DNA of 64,000 bases, taken from assembly GCF_003287285.1 (NCBI RefSeq), contig NZ_QMIG01000002.1, positions 186,001 to 250,000 on the forward strand, written 5' to 3'. Positions 23,629 to 32,298 of the stretch are shown here, piece after piece. The notes under the pieces were generated by a model that was given only the letters and a program-made list of their open reading frames with translations, ran no database searches and was not told the origin of the DNA. Positions within the stretch are counted from its first letter, which is position 1, and the number at the start of each line of letters is the position of its first letter. A program made the position numbers and the translations under genes. This DNA comes from Phytoactinopolyspora halophila (lineage in GTDB: Bacteria > Actinomycetota > Actinomycetes > Jiangellales > Jiangellaceae).

Positions 23629-24645
23629 GTGCGAACTGTCGAAGAACTCGAAGAGTGGCTGTCGCGTCCACGGCCGCCACTTGTGGATGATCTGCACCGG
23701 CTCGACGGAGACATCGTCGTGCTGGGAGCGGCCGGAAAGATGGGACCGAGTCTGGTGCGCTTGGTCAGCCGGGCACTGCGTGAGGCCGGAAGCGACGCTC
23801 GAGTCATAGCCGTGTCGCGCTTCTCCCAGCCCGGATCGGCCGATCCCATCCGTGCGGCCGGCGCCGAGATCCATCGTGCGGACCTCAACGACGACGACGC
23901 GATCGCCGCCCTTCCCGATGCCCGCAATGTGATCTTCCTCGTCGGCGCCAAGTTCGGAACCGCCGGCGACGAGGCGGCAACCTGGGCCACCAACACCTAC
24001 CTCCCCGGACGCATCGCACAGCGCTACGCCGGGTCGAGAATCGTGGCCCTGTCCACGGGCAATGTCTATCCGCTGACTCCTACCGGCGGTGGCGGACCCA
24101 GCGAGGAGCATCCCGTCGACCCGGTGGGCGAGTATGCCATGTCATGCCTGGGACGCGAACGGATCTTCACCCATTTCGCCGGCGTTCACGCCAGCCCGAC
24201 CGCACTGATCCGGTTGAACTATGCCGTCGAGCCGCGATATGGCGTCTTGGTCGACATCGCCAGCCAGGTTCGCGCCGGCCAACCCGTCGACGTCACCACC
24301 GGATACGTCAACGTCGTCTGGCAGCGGTACGCGAACGAGGTCATCGTGCGCAGTCTCCTGCACGCTGACGTTCCGCCGTTCGTCCTGAACCTCACGGGCC
24401 CGGAGACGGCATCCGTACGCGACATCGCGCACCGCTTCGCCCGTTCCTTCGACACCGTCGCCGAATTCACCGGGGCAGAAGCGCCGACCGCCCTGCTGTC
24501 GAACGGCAGGCGGTGTCACGGCATCTTCGGATATCCCGACGTCCCGCTCGACCAACTGATCGACATCACAGCCAACTGGATCGATGCCGATCTTCCACTG
24601 CTTGGAAAACCGACGAAGTTCGACGTACGGGATGGTCAGTTCTGA
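23629..24645 (+). CDS. NAD-dependent epimerase/dehydratase family protein (SDR)
   Basis: Protein of 338 residues, extended short-chain dehydrogenase fold. Cofactor site IVVLGAAGKMGPSLVR near residue 32; later NVIFLVGAKFGT, IVALSTGNVYP and a YAMSCLGRERIF helix in place of the classical YxxxK, so the usual catalytic Tyr/Lys pair is altered (Tyr followed by Cys-Leu, no Lys at +4). GTG 23629 follows GGGAAGGTACATC; an ATG at 23515 would add 38 residues of non-typical composition. First gene of a three-gene operon with a DapA-like lyase and a Gfo/Idh oxidoreductase, pointing to sugar or sugar-acid catabolism. Confidence 0.8.
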   Translation: MRTVEELEEWLSRPRPPLVDDLHRLDGDIVVLGAAGKMGPSLVRLVSRALREAGSDARVIAVSRFSQPGSADPIRAAGAEIHRADLNDDDAIAALPDARNVIFLVGAKFGTAGDEAATWATNTYLPGRIAQRYAGSRIVALSTGNVYPLTPTGGGGPSEEHPVDPVGEYAMSCLGRERIFTHFAGVHASPTALIRLNYAVEPRYGVLVDIASQVRAGQPVDVTTGYVNVVWQRYANEVIVRSLLHADVPPFVLNLTGPETASVRDIAHRFARSFDTVAEFTGAEAPTALLSNGRRCHGIFGYPDVPLDQLIDITANWIDADLPLLGKPTKFDVRDGQF

Positions 24646-25700
24646 TGACGGAGACGTCGCCCCACCCGATGACCAGCGACGAAGGACTCGAGGCATTCCG
24701 GACCGGCACGGTGATCCCCGCGCATCCGCTCGCTCTCGACGCCTCACGGCGCCTGGATGAACGGCGCCAGCGAGCGCTCACCCGCTACTACCTCGAAGCG
24801 GGTGCCGGTGGCCTCGCCGTCGCCGTGCACACCACACAGTTCGCGATTCACGAACCCGAACGGGGGCTGCTCGCTCCCGTGCTCGAACTGGCCGCCAGCA
24901 CCGCCGCGGAGTACACCGACCGCTCCCCGGTACTGGTCGCCGGCGTCTGCGGCCCGACCGAGCAGGCCGTGGCCGAAGCCGAGCTCGCGGCATCGCTGGG
25001 CTACCACCTCACGCTGCTCGCGCCGTACGGCGCCACCGATTTGAGCGAGGAGGAGCTGCTCGATCGCACGCGCGCCGTCGGGGAGGTACTGCCCGTCATC
25101 GGCTTCTATCTGCAGCCGGCGGTCGGCGGGCGGACGTTGCCCCGGCCGTTCTGGCGGCAGCTCGCCGAGATCCCCTCGGTGGTGGGGGTCAAGGTGGCGC
25201 CGTTCGATCGGTACGCGACGCTCGACGTCGTGCACGGCATCGCCGACTCCGACCGCCACTCCGATGTCGCCTTCTACACCGGAAACGATGATCACATCGT
25301 GGGCGATCTGCTCGCGACGTACTCGACCGGCGCGGAATTCGTCGGTGGCCTGCTCGGCCAGTGGGCAGTGTGGACGCGCGGGGCGGTGCGGCTGCTCGAG
25401 CTCGCCCGCCGCGCGAAGAACGGAGACGACCAGGCGTTGCGCCAGGTCATGGACCTCGACACGGCCCTGACGGATGCCAACGCCGCCATCTTCGACGCGC
25501 TCAATAACTTCCGGGGCTGTGTACCCGGGATACACGAGGTCCTCCGCCGGCAGGGTCTACTGGAGGGGACATGGTGCCTGGACGAGAAGGAAACGCTGGG
25601 CCCGGGGCAGATGGCCGAGATCGATCGGGTCTGGCGCACCTATCCGTACCTGCGCGACGACGATTTCGTCGCGGAGCGGATCGATCGATGGCTCGCCTAG
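24645..25700 (+). CDS. Dihydrodipicolinate synthase/N-acetylneuraminate lyase family protein
   Basis: Protein of 351 residues, class I aldolase-type TIM barrel. The Schiff-base lysine is in VVGVKVAPFDR and the conserved Tyr in IGFYLQPAVGG. The family splits or joins pyruvate or related keto acids with aldehydes. Here it is longer than DapA (about 295) by a C-terminal extension, and the N-terminal GLAVAVHTTQFAIHEPERGLL differs from the canonical GTTGE motif, so lysine biosynthesis is unlikely. The ATG overlaps the epimerase stop (TGATG). Substrate is probably a sugar-derived keto acid. Confidence 0.82.
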   Translation: MTETSPHPMTSDEGLEAFRTGTVIPAHPLALDASRRLDERRQRALTRYYLEAGAGGLAVAVHTTQFAIHEPERGLLAPVLELAASTAAEYTDRSPVLVAGVCGPTEQAVAEAELAASLGYHLTLLAPYGATDLSEEELLDRTRAVGEVLPVIGFYLQPAVGGRTLPRPFWRQLAEIPSVVGVKVAPFDRYATLDVVHGIADSDRHSDVAFYTGNDDHIVGDLLATYSTGAEFVGGLLGQWAVWTRGAVRLLELARRAKNGDDQALRQVMDLDTALTDANAAIFDALNNFRGCVPGIHEVLRRQGLLEGTWCLDEKETLGPGQMAEIDRVWRTYPYLRDDDFVAERIDRWLA

Positions 25701-25719
25701 TCGCCTCGGGGAGCCCCGC

Positions 25720-26769
25720 ATGACCGGAGGCATGACCCGCCCGATCTCCGTGGGGATCATCGGCCTGGGCCGCAGTGGATGGGACATCCACGCCGCGGGA
25801 GTGGCACGGCTGGACGCGTACGAGATCGTCGCCACCGCCGATCCCGTCCCCGAACGGCGCGCCGAGGCGATCGAGCGCTACGGCTGCACGGCGTACGGAA
25901 CGCCCGAGGAACTCGTCGCCGATCCGTCCGTCGACGTGGTCGTGGTCGCCACGCCAAGCCATACACACCTGCCCCTGACGGTCAGCGCACTCGAAGCCGG
26001 CAAGCACGTCGTGGTCGAGAAGCCCATGGCACAGAGCACGGCCGAGGTCGACGCCATGGTCGACGCCGCCAGCAGCGCCGGGCGAGTGGTCACGTGTTTT
26101 CACAATCGCCGGTTCGACCCGTCGTTCCTGACCGTCCGTGACATCCTCGCATCCGGACGGCTCGGCGAGCTGATCTCGATTCGCCGCACGCTGCACCGCT
26201 TCGTGCGGCGGGCCGACTGGCAGACCCTCCGCGAGCTCGGCGGAGGGGAGCTGTCCAACACCGCCTCGCACCTGCTCGACCAGGTGTTGCTCCTCCTCGA
26301 CGGCGAGCCCACCGACCTGTTCGCAGATCTGCGACGCACCGTGTCGGCCGGCGATGCGGAAGATCATGTCAAGTTGTGCTTCAAGACGACCACCGGACCG
26401 GTGGCCGATATCGAGTGCAGCACCGCCGTGGCCATCCCCCAGCCGGAATGGGCGATCACCGGAACGACCGGCAGCCTGACCGTCAGCGACGATCACCTCA
26501 CGGTCCGCTGGTTCGACCCTTCCGGACTACCCGAGCCGACGCCCGATGCCGGAGCCGCCGCCGGACGTCGATACGGCAGTGACGAGCGGATCGAATGGTT
26601 CGAGGAGTCCGTCGACATCGACCCTCCCAGCGGTGAGCGAACGCTGCGTTTCTACGAGGCACTCGCCGACACGCTCCTGCATGGAGCGGAACTGGTGGTG
26701 TCCCCGCAGAGCGTGCGGCGCCGGATTGCCCTGCTCGAACACGCCCGGCAACGGGCTCATCGACCGTGA
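25720..26769 (+). CDS. Gfo/Idh/MocA family oxidoreductase
   Basis: Protein of 349 residues. NAD(P) site VGIIGLGRSGWDIHAAG near residue 10, the EKPMAQ motif near 98 whose Lys is catalytic in this family, and a C-terminal alpha/beta domain with GGGELSNTASHLLDQVL (the His is usually catalytic). It likely oxidises or reduces a sugar or cyclitol. Two ATGs (25720, 25732) are possible; the first has GGGGAG six nt upstream. Third gene of the operon, 19 nt after the DapA-like gene; its 3' end overlaps the convergent imine-reductase-like gene by 13 bp. Confidence 0.87.
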   Translation: MTGGMTRPISVGIIGLGRSGWDIHAAGVARLDAYEIVATADPVPERRAEAIERYGCTAYGTPEELVADPSVDVVVVATPSHTHLPLTVSALEAGKHVVVEKPMAQSTAEVDAMVDAASSAGRVVTCFHNRRFDPSFLTVRDILASGRLGELISIRRTLHRFVRRADWQTLRELGGGELSNTASHLLDQVLLLLDGEPTDLFADLRRTVSAGDAEDHVKLCFKTTTGPVADIECSTAVAIPQPEWAITGTTGSLTVSDDHLTVRWFDPSGLPEPTPDAGAAAGRRYGSDERIEWFEESVDIDPPSGERTLRFYEALADTLLHGAELVVSPQSVRRRIALLEHARQRAHRP

Positions 26770-27659
26770 TGGGATGACGTCCTCGACTCCTGGGTGAACT
26801 GCTCGATCAGAACGGGATAGCTCTGTTCTGCTTGGCCAGCAGTGATCGCCCGGTCCACCAGCGACTTGAACAGCCTCGGGAGCTCCGCGTTGACGCCTAA
26901 CCGCTCGCTCTCCTCAACGAGGTGGGCCATGCCACCTGCATGGGTGGCGAGCGTCGCGTCGTCGGGCGGGTAGATGCCACTGTCGACCTGGTCGGCATAA
27001 CCTGCCAGCCACCCGGCCGTTCCCTGCGCTATCTGCACCGCGAACGACGTGTAGGTGGACGCGTCGATGCCGGCGGTGCGGAGAAGGGCCACGCCATGGA
27101 GCCAGGCGTTCAAGACGCCCCACATCATGCTCAGGCCGGCGACGTCGTACAGCGCAGACAGGCCGTGGTCCGCACCGAGATAGGTGGCGGTTCCGAGCGC
27201 ATCGAGGACGGACTGCTCTCTGTCGAAGGCGCTCTTGGAGCCGCTCAGCAGGATCACCGCCTCAGCGGTGCCGATGGTCGTCGGAACAGCCATGATCGCG
27301 CCGTCGAGATAGTGGGCACCTCGTTGCTCAGTCCATAAGGCCATATCGCGAGCCTGCGCCGAGTCGCCCGACGTGACGTTGACCAGGAGTCGACCGTCGA
27401 GCTCATCGGAGATTGAGGCGAAGGCCTGTTGGAGTGCTTGATAGTCAGAGACACAACTGATGGTCACCGGGCTCGCGTTGACCGCACTGTTGGCTGAGTC
27501 GGCAAGCAGTGCCCCCTGAGCCAGCAGTTCCTCTGCCTTGGCGGCCGTGCGGTTCCACACGGTGACCTGGTGTCCCTCCGCGAGCAGCGCGCCTGCCAGC
27601 GCCCTGCCCATGAGCCCGAGGCCGATGATTGTCACGTCAGTATCCGTTTGGGAAGCCAT
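26757..27659 (-). CDS. NAD(P)-dependent oxidoreductase, imine-reductase-like
   Basis: Protein of 300 residues of the 6-phosphogluconate/beta-hydroxyacid dehydrogenase superfamily. N-terminal NADP site TIIGLGLMGRALAGALLAEG and the NRTAAKAEELLAQGA stretch fit an NADPH-preferring fold; GAIMAVPTTIGTAEAVILLSGS and ALYDVAGLSMMWGVLNAWLHG match the imine reductase branch. Physiological substrate unknown. The start ATG has no ribosome site. It is divergent from a MerR regulator across 47 bp, a common pair. Confidence 0.83.
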   Translation of the reverse strand: MASQTDTDVTIIGLGLMGRALAGALLAEGHQVTVWNRTAAKAEELLAQGALLADSANSAVNASPVTISCVSDYQALQQAFASISDELDGRLLVNVTSGDSAQARDMALWTEQRGAHYLDGAIMAVPTTIGTAEAVILLSGSKSAFDREQSVLDALGTATYLGADHGLSALYDVAGLSMMWGVLNAWLHGVALLRTAGIDASTYTSFAVQIAQGTAGWLAGYADQVDSGIYPPDDATLATHAGGMAHLVEESERLGVNAELPRLFKSLVDRAITAGQAEQSYPVLIEQFTQESRTSSHHGR

Positions 27660-27706
27660 AGCAACATGGTGAACGTTGATACCGGTGTGAAGGTCAAGGA
27701 GGAACG

Positions 27707-28123
27707 GTGCACATTGGTGAATTGAGCCGTCGGACTGAAGTCAACGCCCATCAGCTGCGGTACTACGAAGCACAAGGACTGCTGGAGCCGGAGCGCACCA
27801 CGGCCGGATACCGGGTGTACGACGAGGCAGATGTCGTCACGGTGAAACAGATCCGGCACCTCCTCGACGCCGGACTGTCCACCGATGACATCGCTTACCT
27901 GCTGCCATGTGCAACCGGGGAAACCCCCGAGCTCATCGGCTGCCCCGAACTCCTGGCAGCCATGCGGACCCGGCTGCGTCGCTTGGACGAGCAGGTAGAC
28001 ACACTGAACCGCTCCCGACAGGCGTTGGCCCACTACATCCACGAAGCCGGACGAATCGGCAGCGAGACCTACGGCCCCTTCGGCGCGACCGCACCGAAGG
28101 GGCCCACTCCACCGGTTACTTGA
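27707..28123 (+). CDS. MerR-family transcriptional regulator
   Basis: Protein of 138 residues: N-terminal MerR helix-turn-helix (IGELSRRTEVNAHQLRYYEAQGLLEPERT) with the wing GYRVYDEADV, then a coiled-coil dimer helix (ELLAAMRTRLRRLDEQVDTLNRSRQAL). The conserved metal-site cysteines of mercury/copper sensors are absent, although CATGETPELIGCPEL holds two Cys. GTG start after CAAGGAGGAACG. It probably controls the divergent imine-reductase-like gene. The 3' end overlaps the convergent sugar permease gene by 8 bp. Confidence 0.88.
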   Translation: MHIGELSRRTEVNAHQLRYYEAQGLLEPERTTAGYRVYDEADVVTVKQIRHLLDAGLSTDDIAYLLPCATGETPELIGCPELLAAMRTRLRRLDEQVDTLNRSRQALAHYIHEAGRIGSETYGPFGATAPKGPTPPVT

Positions 28124-28991
28124 TGCCCGTCATGGCGATGCTATTGACGAGGTAGCGCTGGAGGACGAAGAACACGATGATGCAGGGAATGACACTGATG
28201 GTCGCGCCGGCCATCAGCTCGGGGGTGGAGACGTCGGCGGTCCGGAGGGTGGCGAGACCGACCGTCAGGGTACGCATGTCATCGCTCTGGGCCACCACCA
28301 GCGGCCAGAGGAAGTCGTTCCAGTGCCACAGGAAGACGAAGATTCCCAGCGTCGCCAGAACGGGCTTGGTCAGGGGGAGCACGAGCTGGAAGAAGACCCG
28401 CCACTCGGGCGCCCCGTCGACCTTGGCCGCTTCGAAAAGTTCCTCTGGGAGGTCCCGGATGAACTGGCGCATGAGGAACACCGCCTGCGCGTTCGCCAGC
28501 GTGGGCACGATCAGACCCCAGTAGGTGTTGACGCCCTCGAGATTGGAGATCAACACGAAGTAGGGGATGATCATCGCTTGCACCGGGACCATCAGCGTCG
28601 CCAGGAACGACCACATCAGCACCTGGCGTCCCGGGAAGCGTTTACGCGCGAACGCGTAGCCCGCCATCGCGGCCGCGAGCAGGACGATGACGACGGAAAC
28701 CACCGAGTAGATGATCGTGTTTATCGTCCACCGGATGAAGCCGCTGGCACCGAGCATCCGGCTGATGTTGTCCAGCGTGAGCCGCTCGGGTAGCTGTTGC
28801 GGGATGCCGGCCGAGTCGGCGGGCGACAATGCCAGAATCACCATCAGGAAGAACGGCGTGACGGTGATCAGCGAGATCACCAGCAACAGCATGTTGAGCG
28901 GCCAGCGCCGCCCACGCCATCGGCTCCGCCGCGGCGGCTGCTGCGTCATGGCCGAGGACGGCGTATCGGCCGTCGTCTTCAGAACGGTCAT
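28116..28991 (-). CDS. Carbohydrate ABC transporter permease (MalG type)
   Basis: Protein of 291 residues with six membrane segments and the permease EAA loop EAAKVDGAPEWRVFFQLVLPLTKP that contacts the ATPase. The conserved C-terminus (YLVNSIAMTGIK) is that of MalG-type subunits. It is the third gene of the operon, 3 nt after the other permease. No ATPase gene is nearby, so a shared MsiK-type ATPase is expected, as usual in actinobacteria. Confidence 0.9.
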   Translation of the reverse strand: MTVLKTTADTPSSAMTQQPPRRSRWRGRRWPLNMLLLVISLITVTPFFLMVILALSPADSAGIPQQLPERLTLDNISRMLGASGFIRWTINTIIYSVVSVVIVLLAAAMAGYAFARKRFPGRQVLMWSFLATLMVPVQAMIIPYFVLISNLEGVNTYWGLIVPTLANAQAVFLMRQFIRDLPEELFEAAKVDGAPEWRVFFQLVLPLTKPVLATLGIFVFLWHWNDFLWPLVVAQSDDMRTLTVGLATLRTADVSTPELMAGATISVIPCIIVFFVLQRYLVNSIAMTGIK

Positions 28992-28994
28992 GCG

Positions 28995-29918
28995 TCAGGC
29001 CTCCCGATCAAGGAATCGGCGCTGGATGAGCGTGATGACAAGGACGATGAGGAAGATCACCACACCGATCGTCGCGGCATAACCGAAATCGAACGCCCGG
29101 AAGCCCTGATCGTAGAGCGCGTACACGAGGGTGTAGCTCGCCCGGGCCGGCCCACCGCCCGTCATGACGTAGATGGTGTCGAAGACCTGGAAGGACACGA
29201 TCGTCTCGATCACGAGGACGAAGAACAGGACGGGCTTCAACAGCGGCAGGATCACTTTCCAGAAGCGCTGCCACGCGCTGGCGCCATCGACACGGGCGGC
29301 TTCCAGATACGAGTCTGGGATCGCCTTCAGCCCGGCCATCAGGATCAGCATCGAATACCCGAATCCCTTCCACGCGGAGACCACCGCCAGTGAGGGCAAC
29401 ACCAGCGCCGTCTCCTCTAGGAAGCCGATCGGGCCCGCTCCGAGCTCGGCCAGCAGCCCGTTGATCAGCCCGTCCACCTCGTAGACCCAGCGCCACACCA
29501 GGCCCGCCAGGATGAAGCTGGTCACGTATGGCAAGAACAGGGCGCCACGGAAGACGCCCTTCCACCAGACCACCGAGTTCAGCAACATCGCCGTCGCGAG
29601 CGCGATGACGATCGTCAGCGGGACGTAGATCGCCGTGTAGATCGCGGTCGTCTTCAGGCTGTCCAGAAAGACCTGGTCGGAGATCAAACGCTCGTAGTTC
29701 TCGAGCCCGACGAGGCTCCATTCCCCGCTGATCTTGTAATCGGTCAGGCTCATACCGATCGACCCGAAGGCCGGCATGAACCTGAAGACGATGAACAGCG
29801 CGAGCATCGGCAGCAGGAAGATCAGCGCCGTGGTCGGATCCCGCCATCGCCCGCGTCGGGCGCGCGGCCCGGTACCGGGCCGCGCGCCCTTTATACGGTG
29901 AGAGACGCCGTCACTCAT
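28995..29918 (-). CDS. Carbohydrate ABC transporter permease (MalF type)
   Basis: Protein of 307 residues with six membrane segments. EAA motif EAARVDGASAWQRFWKVILPLLKPV and MTGGGPARASYTLVYALYDQGF (the standard MalF-type loop) are clear. It overlaps the binding-protein gene by 4 bp (ATGA). With the MalG-type subunit it forms the membrane part of a sugar or oligosaccharide importer. Confidence 0.9.
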   Translation of the reverse strand: MSDGVSHRIKGARPGTGPRARRGRWRDPTTALIFLLPMLALFIVFRFMPAFGSIGMSLTDYKISGEWSLVGLENYERLISDQVFLDSLKTTAIYTAIYVPLTIVIALATAMLLNSVVWWKGVFRGALFLPYVTSFILAGLVWRWVYEVDGLINGLLAELGAGPIGFLEETALVLPSLAVVSAWKGFGYSMLILMAGLKAIPDSYLEAARVDGASAWQRFWKVILPLLKPVLFFVLVIETIVSFQVFDTIYVMTGGGPARASYTLVYALYDQGFRAFDFGYAATIGVVIFLIVLVITLIQRRFLDREA

Positions 29919-31165
29919 TCGTCGAGCAGCGCATTCGCCTCGTCGGCCGCTGCCTCCAAGGCTTCCTCGGCCGTCGCGTCGCCACCCAGCGCCTCCTGGA
30001 TCTGCGCGGCGAGGATCGACATGACCTGACGCGCATCCGGGTGCACCTCACCGCTGTTGACATGCGGCAACGCTTCCTTGAACACGCTGGCGTACTCCCC
30101 TGCGCCCTCCAGCTCGACCTCTTCGCTGGGCGGCAGGTACCCCGACTCGGACGCCAGGCCGGCGAGGACGTCCGGGCGCAGCATGTAACTCAAGAACGTC
30201 CGTGCTCCCTCGTTGCCCTCGGCCTTCTGCGCCAGGACGAGCCCGCCGGGATTGCCGAACGCTGCCTGACCACCCGGCCCTTCGAGTGGCTGGCCAAGCT
30301 CGAAGTCGTCTTCCCCGATCGCCTCGGCGAGACGCTCGGCCATCTGCAGGCTGGTGTGGTACGTCATGGCGGCATCTCCCGTGGGCATGCCGCGATCGTC
30401 GAACGTACTCGTCTTCGTCACAACGTCCGACGCGAGACCGCCGGCCTCCTGCAGGTCGAGCAGGAACTGGAGCGCGGCGACACCCTCCGGGCCGTCGAAC
30501 GCGACCTCGGTACCGTCCTCGCTGAAGACGCTGCCTCCGGCCTGCCACAGCAGCGGGTAGAAGGTGAGGTTGAGGGTCTCTTCCGGGTTTCCGGCGTAGT
30601 CCAGCGTTGCGAACCCTTCGTCGGCGAGCTTGGGGGCGGCCTCGAGCATCTCGTCCCACGTCGTCGGTGGCTCCGAGATGCCCGCCTCCTCCAAGACCGC
30701 CGTGTTGTACGACGTCGTGTTGACGGTCTGATAGATCGGCACGCTGTAGACCTGGCCGTCGACGGTCATCGCCTCGACGGCATCGGGGAGCAGCTCGACC
30801 TCGCTGCCGTTCACGACCTCGTCGACCGGCAGTAGAGCATCTTGTTCGACGTACTGGGGAAGCTGATCTGGGATGAGAAGGATGATGTCGGGTCCGCTAC
30901 CGGAGGCCAGCGCCGTCGTCACCTTCTCTTGGCGACCTTCCCAGGGCTGTAGTTCGATGTCGAGTTCGATGTCCTCGTGCTCGGCCTCGAAGTCGGCCTC
31001 GACACCTTCCCAGAACTCCGAGCTGGCCTCGTCGTCGGCAATGACCGGGTACATCCAGACCGTAACTTCGTCACTTCCGGATGCGCTCTCGCCCGAGCCG
31101 CCACATGCGGCGAGCGTGACGAGTGCGAGTGCGCCACCCGTCGCTATTACTGTCCTCATGTCCAT
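29915..31165 (-). CDS. Extracellular sugar-binding lipoprotein of an ABC transporter
   Basis: Lipoprotein of about 416 residues (bacterial solute-binding family 1). Signal sequence MRTVIATGGALALVTLAAC carries the lipobox LAAC; the mature region begins GGSGESASGSDEV. Motifs such as GSGPDIILLIPDQLPQYVEQDALLPVDE and TTWDEMLEAAPKLA are typical. ATG 31159 has better spacing to AAGGAAGG; ATG 31165 is two codons earlier. First gene of the operon. The bound sugar is not evident from sequence. Confidence 0.9.
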   Translation of the reverse strand: MDMRTVIATGGALALVTLAACGGSGESASGSDEVTVWMYPVIADDEASSEFWEGVEADFEAEHEDIELDIELQPWEGRQEKVTTALASGSGPDIILLIPDQLPQYVEQDALLPVDEVVNGSEVELLPDAVEAMTVDGQVYSVPIYQTVNTTSYNTAVLEEAGISEPPTTWDEMLEAAPKLADEGFATLDYAGNPEETLNLTFYPLLWQAGGSVFSEDGTEVAFDGPEGVAALQFLLDLQEAGGLASDVVTKTSTFDDRGMPTGDAAMTYHTSLQMAERLAEAIGEDDFELGQPLEGPGGQAAFGNPGGLVLAQKAEGNEGARTFLSYMLRPDVLAGLASESGYLPPSEEVELEGAGEYASVFKEALPHVNSGEVHPDARQVMSILAAQIQEALGGDATAEEALEAAADEANALLDE

Positions 31166-31204
31166 GCCTTCCTTCCGCCGCACTGGGCTGACCAAGACTA
31201 GAGA

Positions 31205-31233
31205 ATAATATCGGTCAACACAAAACTAGTGTT
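31205..31233 (-). promoter_or_regulatory. Promoter and small dyad upstream of the sugar importer operon
   Basis: TATTAT (complement of 31205-31210) is a good -10 element for the leftward operon, 40 nt before the start. Just upstream lies AACAC-N7-GTGTT (31217-31233), which overlaps the expected -35 region and may be an operator; no LacI/GntR gene is adjacent. Confidence 0.4.
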
Positions 31234-31329
31234 ATGGTCATGCCGCGTCAACGGAGATGGGTGACACGGGCCACGCGGAAATCCACGCTTCCCGGGTGGC
31301 CAGATCCCGGATCACGATCGCCGTCTGTG

Positions 31330-31986
31330 TCAAATCTCCAGCGCACGACGCAGTCGTGCAGCGGCATCGCCGGGGTCGGACGCACGCGTGATGGCCCGCA
31401 CGACGACGACGCGGCGGGCACCGGCATCGACGACCTGGGTGACGTTCTCGTGGTCGATACCGCCAATCGCGAACCAGGGCGTGCTGGGCTGCCGCGCGGC
31501 CACGGCACGGATGGTGTCAAGACCGACCGGCGAACGCCCCTCCTTGGTGGGCGTCGCCCAGACCGGTCCCACGCAGAAGTAGTCCACCTCGGGATCAGCC
31601 TCCGCAGCACCCGCCTGTTCGATGGTGCGTGTGGAGCGACCGAGTATGACGTCGGGACCGAGTAGCCGGCGAGACGCCGCGACCGGCAGGTCCCCCTGGC
31701 CGGTGTGGAAGACGGCGGCGCCGGTCAGGCGCGCTACGTCGGCCCGGTCGTTGACGGCCATCAGTGCACCATGCTCGTCTGCGATACGTGCCACGACGGG
31801 CTGCAGCTCCAGCTCGTCCCGGACGTCGAGCGTCTTGTCCCGCAGCTGCACGATGTCGACGCCGCCGCCCAACGCCGCATGCAGGAAATCTTCCAGATCG
31901 CCCTCGTCGCGCCGGGCATCGGTACACAGATAGAGACGTGCTGCGCAGAGCCGTTCTCGAAGTTCGACCGGATCCGTCGTCGTCAT
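31330..31986 (-). CDS. thiE: Thiamine-phosphate synthase
   Basis: Protein of 218 residues, TIM barrel. Joins HMP pyrophosphate and the thiazole phosphate to give thiamine phosphate. Motifs: VDIVQLRDKTLDVR (pyrophosphate/Mg site), AVNDRADVARLTGAAVFHTGQGDLP, DYFCVGPVWATPTKEGRSPVG and FAIGGIDHENVTQV. The ATG follows TGGAGTACGAGCG. It is divergent from the thiO-thiS-thiG operon, which supplies the thiazole half. An upstream GTG-like extension (to 32028) has no ribosome site and is not needed. Confidence 0.92.
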   Translation of the reverse strand: MTTTDPVELRERLCAARLYLCTDARRDEGDLEDFLHAALGGGVDIVQLRDKTLDVRDELELQPVVARIADEHGALMAVNDRADVARLTGAAVFHTGQGDLPVAASRRLLGPDVILGRSTRTIEQAGAAEADPEVDYFCVGPVWATPTKEGRSPVGLDTIRAVAARQPSTPWFAIGGIDHENVTQVVDAGARRVVVVRAITRASDPGDAAARLRRALEI

Positions 31987-32145
31987 CGCTCGTACTCCAG
32001 AAATCGGTCCCGGCTCGGGTGAGCACACGGGGTATATCCGCGTGCGAGTCTGCCACGGTCACCGCCTACGGCGCCCAACGGCGTACTGTGGGAGGTGTGC
32101 ACGGGAGCCTTCCCGCTGCCCGCTCAACCCGACAACCACAAATCA

Positions 32146-32195
32146 TGATCATGAACATAAGTGGGGCTCACAGAGCGAGTAAGTGTTCATGATCA
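32146..32195. repeat. Family 1 palindrome, copy 2 (50 bp)
   Basis: It has the fixed 12-bp ends TGATCATGAACA and TGTTCATGATCA; the 26-bp centre is poorly paired but closely related to copy 3 (shared AAGTGG-GCTCACAG). It lies 9 bp upstream of the TPP riboswitch in the divergent thiE/thiO gap. The one extra base relative to other copies breaks the reading frame that crosses copies 1, 3 and 4. Confidence 0.9.
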
Positions 32196-32203
32196 TCGTT
32201 CAG

Positions 32204-32298
32204 TGGTGAAGGGGTAAGCGACAGCGGTGGGCTGAGAGGGCCGCACGGGCCGACCGTCCTACCTGAACTGGGTTATGCCAGCGGAGGGAGCATCACCA
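32204..32298 (+). promoter_or_regulatory. TPP riboswitch (THI element)
   Basis: Conserved aptamer blocks are present: GGGCTGAGAGGG (the CUGAGA pyrimidine-sensor side), ACCTGAACTGGGTTATGCC and AGCGGAGGGAG. The closing helix P1 is TGGTGA (32204-32209) with TCACCA (32293-32298), whose last base is the A of an ATG. The sequence GGAGGGAG of the aptamer is also the only good Shine-Dalgarno for that ATG. Binding of thiamine pyrophosphate should therefore hide the ribosome site and stop translation of the thiO-S-G operon. Confidence 0.92.
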
